From Rikenella microfusus (GTDB taxonomy: Bacteria; Bacteroidota; Bacteroidia; Bacteroidales; VadinHA17): a DNA stretch of 64,000 nucleotides. The stretch spans positions 55,089-119,088 of the forward strand of contig DYKN01000003.1 in NCBI GenBank assembly GCA_020722575.1. Reading direction: 5' to 3'. The translations under genes and the position numbers were made by a program. Shown here piece after piece: positions 36,820 through 46,061 of this stretch. The notes below the pieces were generated by a model. The model was not told the DNA's origin. It searched no databases and saw only the letters and a program-made list of their open reading frames with translations. How positions within the stretch are numbered: the stretch's first letter is position 1; each line of letters opens with the position of its first letter.

Positions 36820-38853
36820 AGTATCGGTTGCTTTCCGCACAGGCTCCTGTTTAAATACTATGGCTGTTCGGGAAGGAAGATAAAGATATAGCCTGAAAGG
36901 CTCATTAATTCTATACATTTCACTTTTCTTGATAGCCGTATATAAAATACTCCTGTCAATTCTGTCAAAACCTCCAAATGCAGGATCATCAGTATCGAGA
37001 ACAATCCTGAATTTACCGGTAATAGATATTCCATAATCTGTATAAGAGTTCAGAGGATGAAAATTAAATACAAACAGATATTCGCCCCGTGTAAAGGCAA
37101 TAATCTTATCATTTGAATTTTCCATTATCCTGTTTATATCATTGCTGGAAAGCAACCTACCTTCGCTGTCGAGTTTTAGCATCCTTCTGTCAAATTCTGC
37201 AAGCTGGCAATATTTCAGATTCTTATCCCTTACAAGGTTCCACTGTCTCCTGGCATACTTGAAACTCCAGTTATTACCTTCTCTGGGAAAATCAATCCAT
37301 TCCGGATGCCCGAACTCATTCCCCATAAAATTAAGGTAACCTCCTCCAGCAGTGGCAAAGGTTATGAGCCTTATCATTTTATGAAGAGCTATGCCCCTGT
37401 CAATATTAAGATTATGAAAATCTTTCGTCATCCCATAATACATATCGGCATCTATCATTCTGAATATTAGTGTCTTATCACCTACCAGCGCCTGATCGTG
37501 CGACTCACAGTATGAAATAACTTTCTCTTCAGGGCGATGCTGGGTCAGTTCATGCATTAGATGACCCATATCCCAGTATTCGTCAATTGTGTCTTTAACA
37601 AGTTTTATCCAGTAATCAGGCACCCCCATCGAGAGCCGAAAATCAAATCCATAACCTTTTGTTTGTGTTGATGACGCAATACCCGGCATACCGCTCATCT
37701 CTTCAGCAATTGTTATCGCGCCGGGTTTAATATCATGTATCATTTTGTTTGCCAGAAAAAGATAAACAAGAGCATCTTCATCCTGGTTACCATTGAAATA
37801 ATCAATATATGATACAAAGTTCTTTCCGAGCCCATGATCATAATAAATCATGCTTGTCACACCGTCGAATCTAAATCCGTCAAACCTGTACTCCTCAAGC
37901 CAGTACCTGCAGTTTGAAAGCAGAAAATGAAGTACTTTTTCTTTCCCGTAATCAAAGCACAAAGAATCCCATGCAATATGCTCCCTTCTGGGGCCTGTAT
38001 GAAAATATTGTCCCGGTGTTCCATCGAAAAGTCCAAGACCCTCATTGATATTTTTCACACTATGCGAATGTACCAGATCCATAATTACCCTGAGATCGTA
38101 TCCGTGGGCGGTGTCAATAAGTTCTTTCAGATCATCAGGGGTTCCAAACCTCGAAGATACAGCAAAGAAATTTGCTACATGATAACCGAATGACCCGTAA
38201 AATGGATGCTCCTGAATTGCCATCAACTGTATGGTATTATATCCGGCTTCAGCAATATAGGGTATGATATTTTGCGTAAATTCTTTGAATGTGCTAATTT
38301 TTTCTTCTTCCGATGACATGCCTATATGTGCTTCGTAAATCAAAGGTTGGCCGCCGGGTGGCACAAAATCATTATTTTCCCACTTATATGGAACATCCGG
38401 TGACCATACTTCAGCACTGAATATTTTGGTTTTATCATCCTGAACCACCCTTGTTGCATATGAAGGGATTCTCTCACCACTCCCGCCTTTCCATCTAACT
38501 GACAGCTTGTAAAGAGTTCTGTGGCTTAATAAATCCCCCGGCAAAACTATTTCCCAGTCGCCTTCATCATTAATACGTCTGAGCCTGTATTCGGGCAATT
38601 CTTTCCATCGGCTGAACGTACCTGTCAGATAAATCTCTTCAGCATTAGGTGCCCATTCCCTGAATACCCACACTCCTTCTTTTCGGTGAAGCCCATAATA
38701 ATGATACCCATCCGCAAAATCGCGAAGAGCCCTCTCTCCAGCCAGTTCTGCCTCCCTGAAAATACATTTTCTATACCTGCTCTCAATAATGCTAACGTAT
38801 GGCTCAAGCCATGGATCAGCAAAATAAAAACCCTGTTTTCCCATCTTCAGCAT
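36802..38853 (-). CDS. glgB: 1,4-alpha-glucan branching enzyme (GH13)
   Basis: A 683-residue branching enzyme. It has an N-terminal carbohydrate-binding CBM48-type domain (about 45-150), the GH13 barrel with the nucleophile region GFRFDGVTSM near 326-335, the acid EEMSG near 380 and ESHDQ near 450, and a C-terminal all-beta domain. The VTSM sequence after the nucleophile resembles the eukaryotic/GBE1 type rather than E. coli GlgB. I prefer the ATG at 38853 (MLKMGKQGF) to an upstream TTG at 38898; the ATG at 38844 is also possible. It is convergent with the synthase/phosphorylase fusion. Confidence 0.92.
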   Translation of the reverse strand: MLKMGKQGFYFADPWLEPYVSIIESRYRKCIFREAELAGERALRDFADGYHYYGLHRKEGVWVFREWAPNAEEIYLTGTFSRWKELPEYRLRRINDEGDWEIVLPGDLLSHRTLYKLSVRWKGGSGERIPSYATRVVQDDKTKIFSAEVWSPDVPYKWENNDFVPPGGQPLIYEAHIGMSSEEEKISTFKEFTQNIIPYIAEAGYNTIQLMAIQEHPFYGSFGYHVANFFAVSSRFGTPDDLKELIDTAHGYDLRVIMDLVHSHSVKNINEGLGLFDGTPGQYFHTGPRREHIAWDSLCFDYGKEKVLHFLLSNCRYWLEEYRFDGFRFDGVTSMIYYDHGLGKNFVSYIDYFNGNQDEDALVYLFLANKMIHDIKPGAITIAEEMSGMPGIASSTQTKGYGFDFRLSMGVPDYWIKLVKDTIDEYWDMGHLMHELTQHRPEEKVISYCESHDQALVGDKTLIFRMIDADMYYGMTKDFHNLNIDRGIALHKMIRLITFATAGGGYLNFMGNEFGHPEWIDFPREGNNWSFKYARRQWNLVRDKNLKYCQLAEFDRRMLKLDSEGRLLSSNDINRIMENSNDKIIAFTRGEYLFVFNFHPLNSYTDYGISITGKFRIVLDTDDPAFGGFDRIDRSILYTAIKKSEMYRINEPFRLYLYLPSRTAIVFKQEPVRKATDTSVNPS

Positions 38854-38950
38854 AAATGATATACGGCTAATGTAATAAAATTGATTAACACTTCCCAAAA
38901 GACATCATTATTTTACAAAAGGGTTTCCCTGAATTATAGACACTCTTTAT

Positions 38951-38958
38951 TAATTTTG
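38951..38958 (+). promoter_or_regulatory. -7 box upstream of ribF
   Basis: TAATTTTG fits TAnnTTTG and lies 17 bases before the ribF start codon. A good -33 box is not apparent. No FMN-riboswitch-like RFN element fits in the 77-base gap. Confidence 0.4.
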
Positions 38959-38975
38959 CACAGAAAAAATTTATT

Positions 38976-39911
38976 ATGATCGTTCATTACGGATACAACG
39001 AGGTTGGGTTCAATAAGCCCGTTGTAGTTACTATCGGGACATTTGACGGAATCCACCTGGGACACAGAGCCATTTTTAACATGCTAAAAAAAAGGGCCGA
39101 AGAGTTCTCAGGCGAATCAGTTGTAATAACTTTCGATCCTCATCCACGTAAAGTTATTACCGGGGAAACTGAAAATATCTTTTTGCTTAATAGCCCAGAA
39201 GAAAAAATCAGGCTTATTGAAGAAACAGGTGTCGATCATCTTGTTATATTAAAATTTGACCTGAAATTAAGCAAACTAACTCCAGAAAAGTTTTTCAGAA
39301 ATATCATTGTCGACAGGCTGGGAGCCAGGCATATTATTGCAGGCTTCAACCACCATTTCGGGAAAATGGCAGCAGGAAATATTGAAATGATAAAAAATGT
39401 AGCAAATAGTTCCGGTATAAGTTACGATGTTGTTGAACCTGTACGCATAGCCGACCTTACAGTCAGTTCTACAACAATCAGAGAAGCACTAATAAACGGT
39501 CGCCTCGATGAGGCAAATATGATGCTGGGTTATCCCTATTCCATTCAAGGAACCATTGTTGAAGGACAGAAAATTGGCCGTAAGATAGGTTATCCCACTG
39601 CCAATATTAAGCCTGACTATCCCGATAAACTTATTCCAGCTAACGGAGTATATGCTGTTGAGGTAGTTTTGAACAAAATTACTTATAACGGTGTTATGAG
39701 TATAGGTTTTAATCCTACTGTAAACAGATCAAGCCCTGAAAGAAAACTTGAAGTTTATATTGAGGATTTTGAAGGAAATATTTATGGAGAGAAAGTAAAG
39801 CTTATATTCAGGTTCCGCCTGCGTGACGAAATGGTTTTCTCTACCACGGAAGAACTTGCAGGGCAGATCGAAAAAGACCGTAAAAGAGCACTTGAACTTT
39901 TAAGAAAATAA
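38976..39911 (+). CDS. ribF: Bifunctional riboflavin kinase / FMN adenylyltransferase
   Basis: Converts riboflavin to FMN and then FAD. The 311-residue protein has an N-terminal adenylyltransferase domain with GTFDGIHLGHRAIF near 18-31 and SSTTIREAL near 165, and a C-terminal flavokinase domain with GRKIGYPTANI near 202 and the GVMSIGFNPT strand. Length is standard. It stands alone, divergent from the branching enzyme and followed by ahcY with its own -7 box. Confidence 0.95.
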   Translation: MIVHYGYNEVGFNKPVVVTIGTFDGIHLGHRAIFNMLKKRAEEFSGESVVITFDPHPRKVITGETENIFLLNSPEEKIRLIEETGVDHLVILKFDLKLSKLTPEKFFRNIIVDRLGARHIIAGFNHHFGKMAAGNIEMIKNVANSSGISYDVVEPVRIADLTVSSTTIREALINGRLDEANMMLGYPYSIQGTIVEGQKIGRKIGYPTANIKPDYPDKLIPANGVYAVEVVLNKITYNGVMSIGFNPTVNRSSPERKLEVYIEDFEGNIYGEKVKLIFRFRLRDEMVFSTTEELAGQIEKDRKRALELLRK

Positions 39912-39925
39912 GAATCTGTTTTTAT

Positions 39926-39933
39926 TATCTTTG
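39926..39933 (+). promoter_or_regulatory. -7 box upstream of ahcY
   Basis: TATCTTTG matches TAnnTTTG and ends 26 bases before the ahcY ATG. No matching -33 box is obvious, and no SAH-riboswitch-like structure fits in the 48-base gap. Confidence 0.45.
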
Positions 39934-39959
39934 CACTCGTAAAATTAAAATTTCAAATA

Positions 39960-41375
39960 ATGAATACCATTACAACAACTTTGCCATATAAAATAAAAGA
40001 CATTTCTCTTGCAGATTTTGGCAGGAAAGAGATTGAGATAGCTGAGAAGGAGATGCCCGGGTTGATTGCTATAAGAAAGAAGTATTCAGCTGAAAAGCCG
40101 CTTAAAGGAGCAAGGATTACGGGCTCTCTGCACATGACCATTCAGACGGCTGTTTTAATTGAGACTCTCGTTGAGCTTGGTGCTGAAGTCAGATGGGCCA
40201 GTTGTAATATTTTCTCCACACAGGATCATGCTGCAGCAGCAATTGCAGCAAGAGGTATTCCGGTTTTTGCATGGAAGGGTGAAACCCTTGAGGATTACTG
40301 GTGGTGCACCGCACAGGCCCTCACATTCCCTGATGGTAAAGGTCCAAACCTTATAGTTGATGATGGCGGCGATGCAACACTTATGGTGCATCTTGGGTAT
40401 AAAGTCGAAAAGGACCCTTCATTACTCGACAGAGTACCTGAAAACAACGAAGAAAAAATTATCCTTTCCACTCTCAGATCCATCAGATCCGAAGACCCTG
40501 ACAAATGGCACAGAGTGGTTAAAGAACTCAAAGGGATATCGGAGGAAACTACAACTGGAGTACATCGTCTCTATCAGATGCTTGAAAAGGGAGAACTTTT
40601 AGTCCCGGCAATAAATGTCAATGATTCTGTCACAAAATCAAAATTCGACAATCTTTACGGATGCAGGGAGTCATTGGCCGACGGACTTAAAAGAGCTATG
40701 GATGTCATGATTGCCGGCAAAGTTGTGGTTGTATGCGGATATGGCGACGTTGGAAAAGGTTCTGCAAAATCAATGAAAGCTTATGGTGCCCGTGTAATAG
40801 TTACCGAAATCGACCCTATCTGCGCATTGCAGGCTGCTATGGAAGGCTTTGAGGTGAAAACTGTCGAGGATTCACTTGATGAAGGAAATATCTTCGTTAC
40901 AGCAACAGGAAACTGCGATGTAATCACCATCGAGCATATGGAGAAAATGAAAGATCAGGCCATAGTATGCAACATAGGGCATTTCGACAATGAGATTCAG
41001 GTCGACCGGCTAAACAACTACAAGGGAATAAAAAAGATAAACATCAAGCCTCAGGTAGATAAATATGTTTTCCCCGATGGTCATGCAATATTCCTCCTTG
41101 CCGAAGGAAGACTTGTAAACCTCGGTTGTGCTACTGGTCATTCCTCATTCGTAATGAGTAACTCTTTCACCAACCAGACTCTTGCGCAAATAGACCTCTG
41201 GAAAAACAATTACAGGGTGGGCGTCTATCGACTCCCGAAACATCTCGATGAGGAAGTTGCAAGGCTCCACCTCGAACAACTGGGCGTTAAGCTTACAAAA
41301 CTTAACGAGAATCAGGCAAAATATATAGGTGTAAACATAGAAGGGCCTTATAAACCCGATCATTACAGATACTGA
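39960..41375 (+). CDS. ahcY: Adenosylhomocysteinase
   Basis: Hydrolyses S-adenosylhomocysteine to adenosine and homocysteine, clearing the product of methyl transfer. The 471-residue NAD-dependent enzyme has [16 protein letters not shown] near 57, the [13 protein letters not shown] loop near 263, the [13 protein letters not shown] active-site segment and the C-terminal [12 protein letters not shown]...DHYRY end. It contains the internal insertion typical of bacterial forms. It is downstream of ribF by 48 bases. Confidence 0.97.
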   Translation: MNTITTTLPYKIKDISLADFGRKEIEIAEKEMPGLIAIRKKYSAEKPLKGARITGSLHMTIQTAVLIETLVELGAEVRWASCNIFSTQDHAAAAIAARGIPVFAWKGETLEDYWWCTAQALTFPDGKGPNLIVDDGGDATLMVHLGYKVEKDPSLLDRVPENNEEKIILSTLRSIRSEDPDKWHRVVKELKGISEETTTGVHRLYQMLEKGELLVPAINVNDSVTKSKFDNLYGCRESLADGLKRAMDVMIAGKVVVVCGYGDVGKGSAKSMKAYGARVIVTEIDPICALQAAMEGFEVKTVEDSLDEGNIFVTATGNCDVITIEHMEKMKDQAIVCNIGHFDNEIQVDRLNNYKGIKKINIKPQVDKYVFPDGHAIFLLAEGRLVNLGCATGHSSFVMSNSFTNQTLAQIDLWKNNYRVGVYRLPKHLDEEVARLHLEQLGVKLTKLNENQAKYIGVNIEGPYKPDHYRY

Positions 41376-41393
41376 ACATTCTTTCAATCTTTC

Positions 41394-41864
41394 TCAGCGA
41401 TTCCACACATGGAGAACTGAACCGCTGAAAGCTGTTCGGTAGTTCTTCAAAGGATATCTGCCAGGCCCCGAAGAAGGCATGCCACCCGCAGGAAGAGCAT
41501 AATATGTGCTACATTGCGGACATACCGCATAAATACCATCAATATTCACCTTCACGCTCAAACCGTTTTCGGCATAATCATGCGGACATGTCCTGTCGAA
41601 AGCATAAAACTGGTAAAGATCAGCTCTATAAATAATTATACCGTTCGAATCATACCCTGCTGCTCTATAACCAATATTATTGGTCATGTAAGAAACTGTA
41701 ACAGCATTGGGAACCGCATTCAGGTCAAAAAACTCCGGATCATTAAGATCGATATAAAAATCAACATAAACATCTGGTATTACATCATTCTTATCACGCG
41801 AACAAAATAAGATTAAAAAAACTCCTGACAGCAAAATCGCGAAAAATATTATTTTTGATTTCAT
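41394..41864 (-). CDS. Rieske-like lipoprotein with an altered [2Fe-2S] ligand set
   Basis: A 156-residue protein with a lipoprotein signal (LILFC, Cys21) and a compact Rieske-like domain. The first ligand pair is CPH (Cys93, His95); the second, where Rieske proteins have CxxH, is CPQC (Cys115, Cys118). After it comes a conserved-looking glycine/proline loop and SGPGRYPLKNY, as in Rieske folds. This gives three cysteines and one histidine. Its role is unknown; an envelope electron-transfer or sensing protein is plausible. It is divergent from the small basic secreted protein (67 bases between starts). Confidence 0.72.
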   Translation of the reverse strand: MKSKIIFFAILLSGVFLILFCSRDKNDVIPDVYVDFYIDLNDPEFFDLNAVPNAVTVSYMTNNIGYRAAGYDSNGIIIYRADLYQFYAFDRTCPHDYAENGLSVKVNIDGIYAVCPQCSTYYALPAGGMPSSGPGRYPLKNYRTAFSGSVLHVWNR

Positions 41865-41931
41865 TTAAATACGAATGATAAATATTCAAATTTAATATAC
41901 TTTTAAACACTTACGATAAAAACGGCTATAT

Positions 41932-42312
41932 ATGAAAAAGATTATAAATACTTTTATTATAACTACAGCTTTATTCTTTGTTTTTGCTCTTTCACCTTCC
42001 GGGGCGCAAAGCAAACCAGTTACAAGGGGAAGTAATCCCGAGAAAACTCTTTTTGGCAAGAAGAGAAATGAAATTAAAGTACGCGAGCCCCGCAAAGTGA
42101 TAAAGGCAAAAAGGGAACAGGAAAAAAAGGAGCAGAAACGCAAGAAAGAATATGCCAAATTCGTTAAAGCTAACCGGAAAAGATCCTATCAGATTCAATC
42201 ACCGGAAGTTAAGGAAAGAATGAAAAAAAATCAAAAAGAAATAATTGTACGAGAAAAAGCAAAAAAGAAAAACGAGAGAAAATCAACATCCAGAGCAAGA
42301 AAAAAATACTGA
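41932..42312 (+). CDS. Small secreted, highly basic protein of unknown function
   Basis: A 126-residue protein with a clear signal peptide (hydrophobic 6-20, cleavage probably after GAQS) and a mature part made almost entirely of Lys, Arg, Glu and Gln, with helical runs such as EQEKKEQKRKKEYAKF. No enzymatic motif is visible. It has the look of a small periplasmic or surface basic protein that may bind nucleic acid or anionic polysaccharide. Compositional bias makes homology hard to judge. It is single-gene, followed by greA with a separate promoter. Confidence 0.6.
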   Translation: MKKIINTFIITTALFFVFALSPSGAQSKPVTRGSNPEKTLFGKKRNEIKVREPRKVIKAKREQEKKEQKRKKEYAKFVKANRKRSYQIQSPEVKERMKKNQKEIIVREKAKKKNERKSTSRARKKY

Positions 42313-42411
42313 TCAGGTGGAGATGTTTCCTTGGAAGGAAATATAAGGAACTTTATGGTTTTTAAAAATATTGAAAATCACCTGGATATTTTTTGATTTA
42401 AAAAAAATTTT

Positions 42412-42419
42412 TATATTTG
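42412..42419 (+). promoter_or_regulatory. -7 box upstream of greA
   Basis: TATATTTG is a full match to TAnnTTTG, 62 bases before the chosen greA start. A TTTG at 42392-42395 could be the -33 box, but its 16-base spacing is shorter than usual. Confidence 0.5.
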
Positions 42420-42481
42420 TATTCATGAAGAGTTCCGGGAATTATCCGGAATTCTTCTTCTTTTTTAAAGATTTTATGCAA

Positions 42482-42958
42482 ATGGCTGACACATATTATG
42501 TAACTGAAGAAGGCTTACAAAAGCTTAAGGAAGAGCTTGATCAGCTGAGAAACGTGGAAAGGCCTCAGATTGCAAAGATGCTTGCTGAAGCAAGGGATAA
42601 AGGTGACCTTACCGAGAATGCTGAATATTCAGCGGCTAAAGAAGCACAGGGCATGCTTGAGATGAAAATAGCACGCCTTGAAGATCTTATTGCCCGTGCC
42701 AGAGTAATTGACGAATCAAAAATTGATACCTCAACCGTTAGAATCCTGAACAAGGTTAAAATTAAAAACAAAATCAATAATCTTGTAATGGAATACCAGA
42801 TAGTTCCTGAAAGCGAAGCAAACCTTAAACAGGGTAAGATCGCTGTAAATTCTCCAATCGCACAGGGACTTATTGGAAGAAAAGTTGGAGAAATTGTTGA
42901 GGTGAAAGTGCCTTCAGGGGTTATTCCTTTTGAAATCATTTCAATATCAACCGTTTAA
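42482..42958 (+). CDS. greA: Transcript-cleavage elongation factor GreA
   Basis: Rescues backtracked RNA polymerase by stimulating transcript cleavage. From the ATG at 42482 the protein is 158 residues, exactly the usual GreA length. It has an N-terminal coiled coil with the acidic tip region ARDKGDLTENAEYSAAKE (about 37-54) and a C-terminal FKBP-like domain ending GxIPFEIISI. An open frame continues upstream, but it is phenylalanine-rich and non-conserved, and the -7 box lies inside it. It is 12 bases from the HIT gene, so the two are probably co-transcribed. Confidence 0.95.
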   Translation: MADTYYVTEEGLQKLKEELDQLRNVERPQIAKMLAEARDKGDLTENAEYSAAKEAQGMLEMKIARLEDLIARARVIDESKIDTSTVRILNKVKIKNKINNLVMEYQIVPESEANLKQGKIAVNSPIAQGLIGRKVGEIVEVKVPSGVIPFEIISISTV

Positions 42959-42970
42959 ATCAAAACCGGA

Positions 42971-43378
42971 ATGGCTTCAATATTCACAAAAATTATCAAT
43001 GGCGAAATACCCTGCTATAAAGTGGCAGAAGATGAAAACTATTTTGCTTTCCTTGATATAAACCCCCTCAATACCGGGCATACGCTTGTTGTTCCGAAAA
43101 AAGAGGTTGATTATATTTTTGACCTTGATGATGAGACGTATCTCGGGCTGATGCTGTTTTCAAAGAAAGTTGCAATAGCTATAGAAAAGGAAATACCCTG
43201 CAACAGGATTGGAATAGCTGTGGTAGGATTAGAAGTGCCACATGTACACATTCACCTCGTACCGATGAATTCTATGGATGATATTAATTTCAGGAAACCT
43301 AAACTTAAACTCACTCCTGAAGAGTTCAAGTCAATTGCAGATAAAATTTCAAGGAGATTCATCGAACAGAATAAATAA
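42971..43378 (+). CDS. HIT-family nucleotide-binding protein
   Basis: A 135-residue histidine-triad protein with the triad HVHIHLVP near 96-103 and the N-terminal IFTKIINGEIPCYKVAEDE pattern of Hint/PKCI-like phosphoramidases. It hydrolyses AMP-linked phosphoramidates or similar nucleotide conjugates. It is located 12 bases after greA. Confidence 0.93.
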   Translation: MASIFTKIINGEIPCYKVAEDENYFAFLDINPLNTGHTLVVPKKEVDYIFDLDDETYLGLMLFSKKVAIAIEKEIPCNRIGIAVVGLEVPHVHIHLVPMNSMDDINFRKPKLKLTPEEFKSIADKISRRFIEQNK

Positions 43379-43414
43379 AATCATCACGTAATTTATTCTT
43401 GCAGTCAGTTTTGT

Positions 43415-43422
43415 TATATTTG
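43415..43422 (+). promoter_or_regulatory. -7 box upstream of comF
   Basis: TATATTTG matches the consensus and ends 21 bases before the comF start. No clear -33 box at the expected spacing. Confidence 0.45.
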
Positions 43423-43443
43423 TAGTATAACAGGTCTTGCTGC

Positions 43444-44145
43444 ATGAATTATTTTCATGATCTTATTGATGATTTCCTTTCTCTTCTTTTCCCGAGGATA
43501 TGTTATGGTTGTGGCGAACATCTTCTCAGAAATGAATACCTTATCTGTACCGGATGTTTCGCATTGATTCCCAGAACAGATTTCCACCTTGATCCGGAGA
43601 ATCCTGTCGCACGTCTTTTCTGGGGTCGATGCAAAGTGGAAAAAGCCGCCGCCTTTTCAATATATGCAAGAGGAAGCAAAATAAGAAGAATCATTCATGC
43701 AATAAAATATTCAGGTATAAAAGAGCTTGGTAATCTTATGGGAAGAATTTATGCTACCCAGCTGAAAGAAAACGGTTTTTTCAATGATATTGATGTAATT
43801 ATTCCTGTACCGCTTCATCGGTCAAAGCTAAAAAAAAGAGGATTTAACCAGGCTGAATCCATTTGTGAAGGCATCTCTGAAATAACCGGTCTGCCTGTTG
43901 ATACATATTCTCTTATCAGAAAAATACCATCTGGAACCCAAACAAGAAGGTCGAGATATGACAGGTGGTTGAATGTCGAAGGAATTTTTGGTCTTACAAA
44001 TAATAAATCATTAAGCAACCGGCATATACTGCTTGTAGATGATGTAATCACGACGGGATCAACAATTGAGGCGTGCGTAAATGCACTTATGCAGGCAGAA
44101 AATATTAAAATAAGTGTGATAGCACTTGCCTGGGCAGAAAAGTAA
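43444..44145 (+). CDS. comF: ComF-family phosphoribosyltransferase-like protein
   Basis: A 233-residue protein with an N-terminal zinc-finger-like set of cysteines (CYGCG...CTGC, about 19-39) and a C-terminal type I phosphoribosyltransferase fold with the PRPP loop LLVDDVITTGST near 197-208. ComF takes part in DNA uptake in naturally competent bacteria, though its biochemistry is uncertain. Its stop codon directly abuts the stop of the convergent ruvC. Confidence 0.9.
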   Translation: MNYFHDLIDDFLSLLFPRICYGCGEHLLRNEYLICTGCFALIPRTDFHLDPENPVARLFWGRCKVEKAAAFSIYARGSKIRRIIHAIKYSGIKELGNLMGRIYATQLKENGFFNDIDVIIPVPLHRSKLKKRGFNQAESICEGISEITGLPVDTYSLIRKIPSGTQTRRSRYDRWLNVEGIFGLTNNKSLSNRHILLVDDVITTGSTIEACVNALMQAENIKISVIALAWAEK

Positions 44146-44706
44146 TCATTTAACCCTTTCAGGATTTTTATTAATAAACTCTTTCCAGCTAACTATGTTT
44201 TTCTCCTGCTTAACATTATTGCCCTGGTAATAATGGCAGAGAGCCGTTGCAAGGCCGTCGGTAGCATCAAGTACTATTTTGTCTTCCCTGAACCCGAGAA
44301 TGCTCATCAGCATAAAGGCTACCTGTTCTTTGGTTGCCGCACCCCTTCCAGTAATTGACATCTTTATCTTACGAGGGGCATATTCAAACACCGGAACATT
44401 TTGAGAGAGGGCTGCTGCAATCGCCGCACCCTGAGCCCTCCCGAGTTTAAGCATCGACTGTACGTTTTTCCCATAAAACGGTGATTCAATGGCTAACTCA
44501 TCAGGATGATACTCATCAATAAGTCCCACCGTTCTATCAAAAATATGCTTGATTTTCATGAAGTGATTCCTGAAGCCTTTAAGATCAATAACCCCATAAG
44601 TCAGAAGTTCCGGCCCGGAGTTGCCGCCGGCAATTATCCCGTAACCCGTAATGCTGGTGCCTGGATCAATCCCGAGTATAACCTTCCCTGTTGCCTGCTT
44701 TTTCAA
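44146..44706 (-). CDS. ruvC: Holliday junction endonuclease RuvC
   Basis: Resolves Holliday junctions as a dimer with RuvAB. The 186-residue RNase H-like nuclease has the acidic active site: Asp in GIDPGTSITGYG near 14, Glu in DELAIESPFYGKN near 70, and the C-terminal DATDGLATALCH pair. It is last in a leftward operon serS-eamA-S41-ruvC, with gaps of 23, 33 and 11 bases. Confidence 0.95.
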   Translation of the reverse strand: MKKQATGKVILGIDPGTSITGYGIIAGGNSGPELLTYGVIDLKGFRNHFMKIKHIFDRTVGLIDEYHPDELAIESPFYGKNVQSMLKLGRAQGAAIAAALSQNVPVFEYAPRKIKMSITGRGAATKEQVAFMLMSILGFREDKIVLDATDGLATALCHYYQGNNVKQEKNIVSWKEFINKNPERVK

Positions 44707-44717
44707 TACGGTATAAA

Positions 44718-46028
44718 TTAAAATATCCGATTATCAATGATATATGCATTATCCATCAGACTTCTCTTCTCGGTGAAATAGCGTGATCTGAATGCAGGGT
44801 AAATACTTTTGGCACCAAAAGCCCCGTGCTCAATATAATATATTGCTTCTTTAAGACACAATTCATTCGTATCACCAAAATCATGCGACAGATCATCAGT
44901 CACATATTTATCAGGTGGAAAGCCATCGAAGAAATCCCCGAAATCATTTTTATTTACCATCTTAAAAGTAACCGGCGCATATACATATTTAGGAGTTCTA
45001 TCAGGATATCCCCACACATTCATACCTGTAGGCTTACCGTTGGTTGTATCTCCGACCAGTACAACCTCAAGGTACGGATCCAGTCCATTGATAACCACTT
45101 CACTCGCCGAAGCCGTTTCGTAGGTAGTTATTACAACAAGACGGGTTAAATTCAGAGCATAATCGTTAGCACTTAAAAAGTATATTGAATTGTTCTCAGC
45201 TGTTTTTTTGTCGTTGAATATGCATTTAACCAGTACGTCAGCTTCAGCTCTTCCTGAGATATAACTCGATAGTTGCCTTGCCACCTCAAGAATTCCACCG
45301 GTGTTATATCTCATGTCAAGTATAAGGTCTTTAACCCCATTGCTCTTGAATTTCAAAAAAGAAGCTTTAAGCTCATCAGTTGAAGGCTCAATGAATTCAT
45401 TAAAAGCCAGATAACCTGTTTTACCCGTGGATAGATTGTAAATGGTATCGACAAGAACCGAATTAAGATCAAATTTTGCCTTTGTTGTTTCAATTGTCAC
45501 TTCCACCATATCAGGCTTCACAAAGGTAAATACATTCGTAATCCCTTCCTGAGGTGGGCCAATAAGCTGATTGTATGTTTCAGCATCACCTGCAAGAAAA
45601 ATCGGTGCAAGGTCAACTCCGTTCAATTTTTTAATAATCCAGCCCCTTCTTACCCCTTGAGAATAAAGTGGCGAATTTTTATAAATGAGCACAATCCGTA
45701 CATTATTTGAAGCATCAAGCCCCATTCTTATTCCATGACCCACAAAAGTGCCCTGCATCGCTGCCATAAATGCTTCATAATCATCAACAAAACTCCACCT
45801 GTCAAAAGGCTTATATCTGAGCACATTCATCAGTTCATAAGGATCTTTATATCCTGCCGGATTTATTTCCGGCAAATAATTATACCAGTAATACCATTCT
45901 TTCATCAGGTCGTAAAGTGCTGTATTGGCCTCCGTTTCTGTTGAAGTGTTTGTAACCGGGGTTATTTCTTTCTTGCAGGATATCAAAATAACCGCCAGAA
46001 ATAATGCAGATAAAAGATATTTCTTCAT
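44718..46028 (-). CDS. S41-family (tail-specific/C-terminal processing) serine protease lipoprotein
   Basis: A 436-residue lipoprotein (signal ending LISC) with an N-terminal helical domain, a PDZ-like domain (about 95-190) and an S41 catalytic domain. The catalytic serine is in ETASASEVVING and the lysine in TTNGKPTG. It should cleave peptides or protein C-termini in the periplasm. The ATG at 46028 is chosen because it starts a proper signal peptide; a TTG at 46061 would place a polar prefix before it. It is preceded by eamA. Confidence 0.88.
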   Translation of the reverse strand: MKKYLLSALFLAVILISCKKEITPVTNTSTETEANTALYDLMKEWYYWYNYLPEINPAGYKDPYELMNVLRYKPFDRWSFVDDYEAFMAAMQGTFVGHGIRMGLDASNNVRIVLIYKNSPLYSQGVRRGWIIKKLNGVDLAPIFLAGDAETYNQLIGPPQEGITNVFTFVKPDMVEVTIETTKAKFDLNSVLVDTIYNLSTGKTGYLAFNEFIEPSTDELKASFLKFKSNGVKDLILDMRYNTGGILEVARQLSSYISGRAEADVLVKCIFNDKKTAENNSIYFLSANDYALNLTRLVVITTYETASASEVVINGLDPYLEVVLVGDTTNGKPTGMNVWGYPDRTPKYVYAPVTFKMVNKNDFGDFFDGFPPDKYVTDDLSHDFGDTNELCLKEAIYYIEHGAFGAKSIYPAFRSRYFTEKRSLMDNAYIIDNRIF

Positions 46029-46061
46029 ACTGTATTTGATTGACATTTTCATTTCTATCAA

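Noticed and set aside
38854..38898. TTG start giving a longer branching enzyme
   Set aside because: The added 15 residues are not typical of the family and two ATG codons follow directly.
38899..38975. FMN riboswitch before ribF
   Set aside because: The gap is too short and no RFN-like paired segments are visible.
39912..39959. SAH or SAM riboswitch before ahcY
   Set aside because: Only 48 bases are available and no conserved aptamer core is seen.
42371..42481. N-terminal extension of the greA frame
   Set aside because: The added residues are Phe-rich and contain the -7 box; from 42482 the protein has exactly the normal GreA length.
46029..46061. TTG start for the S41 protease
   Set aside because: It would place a polar segment before the lipoprotein signal peptide.
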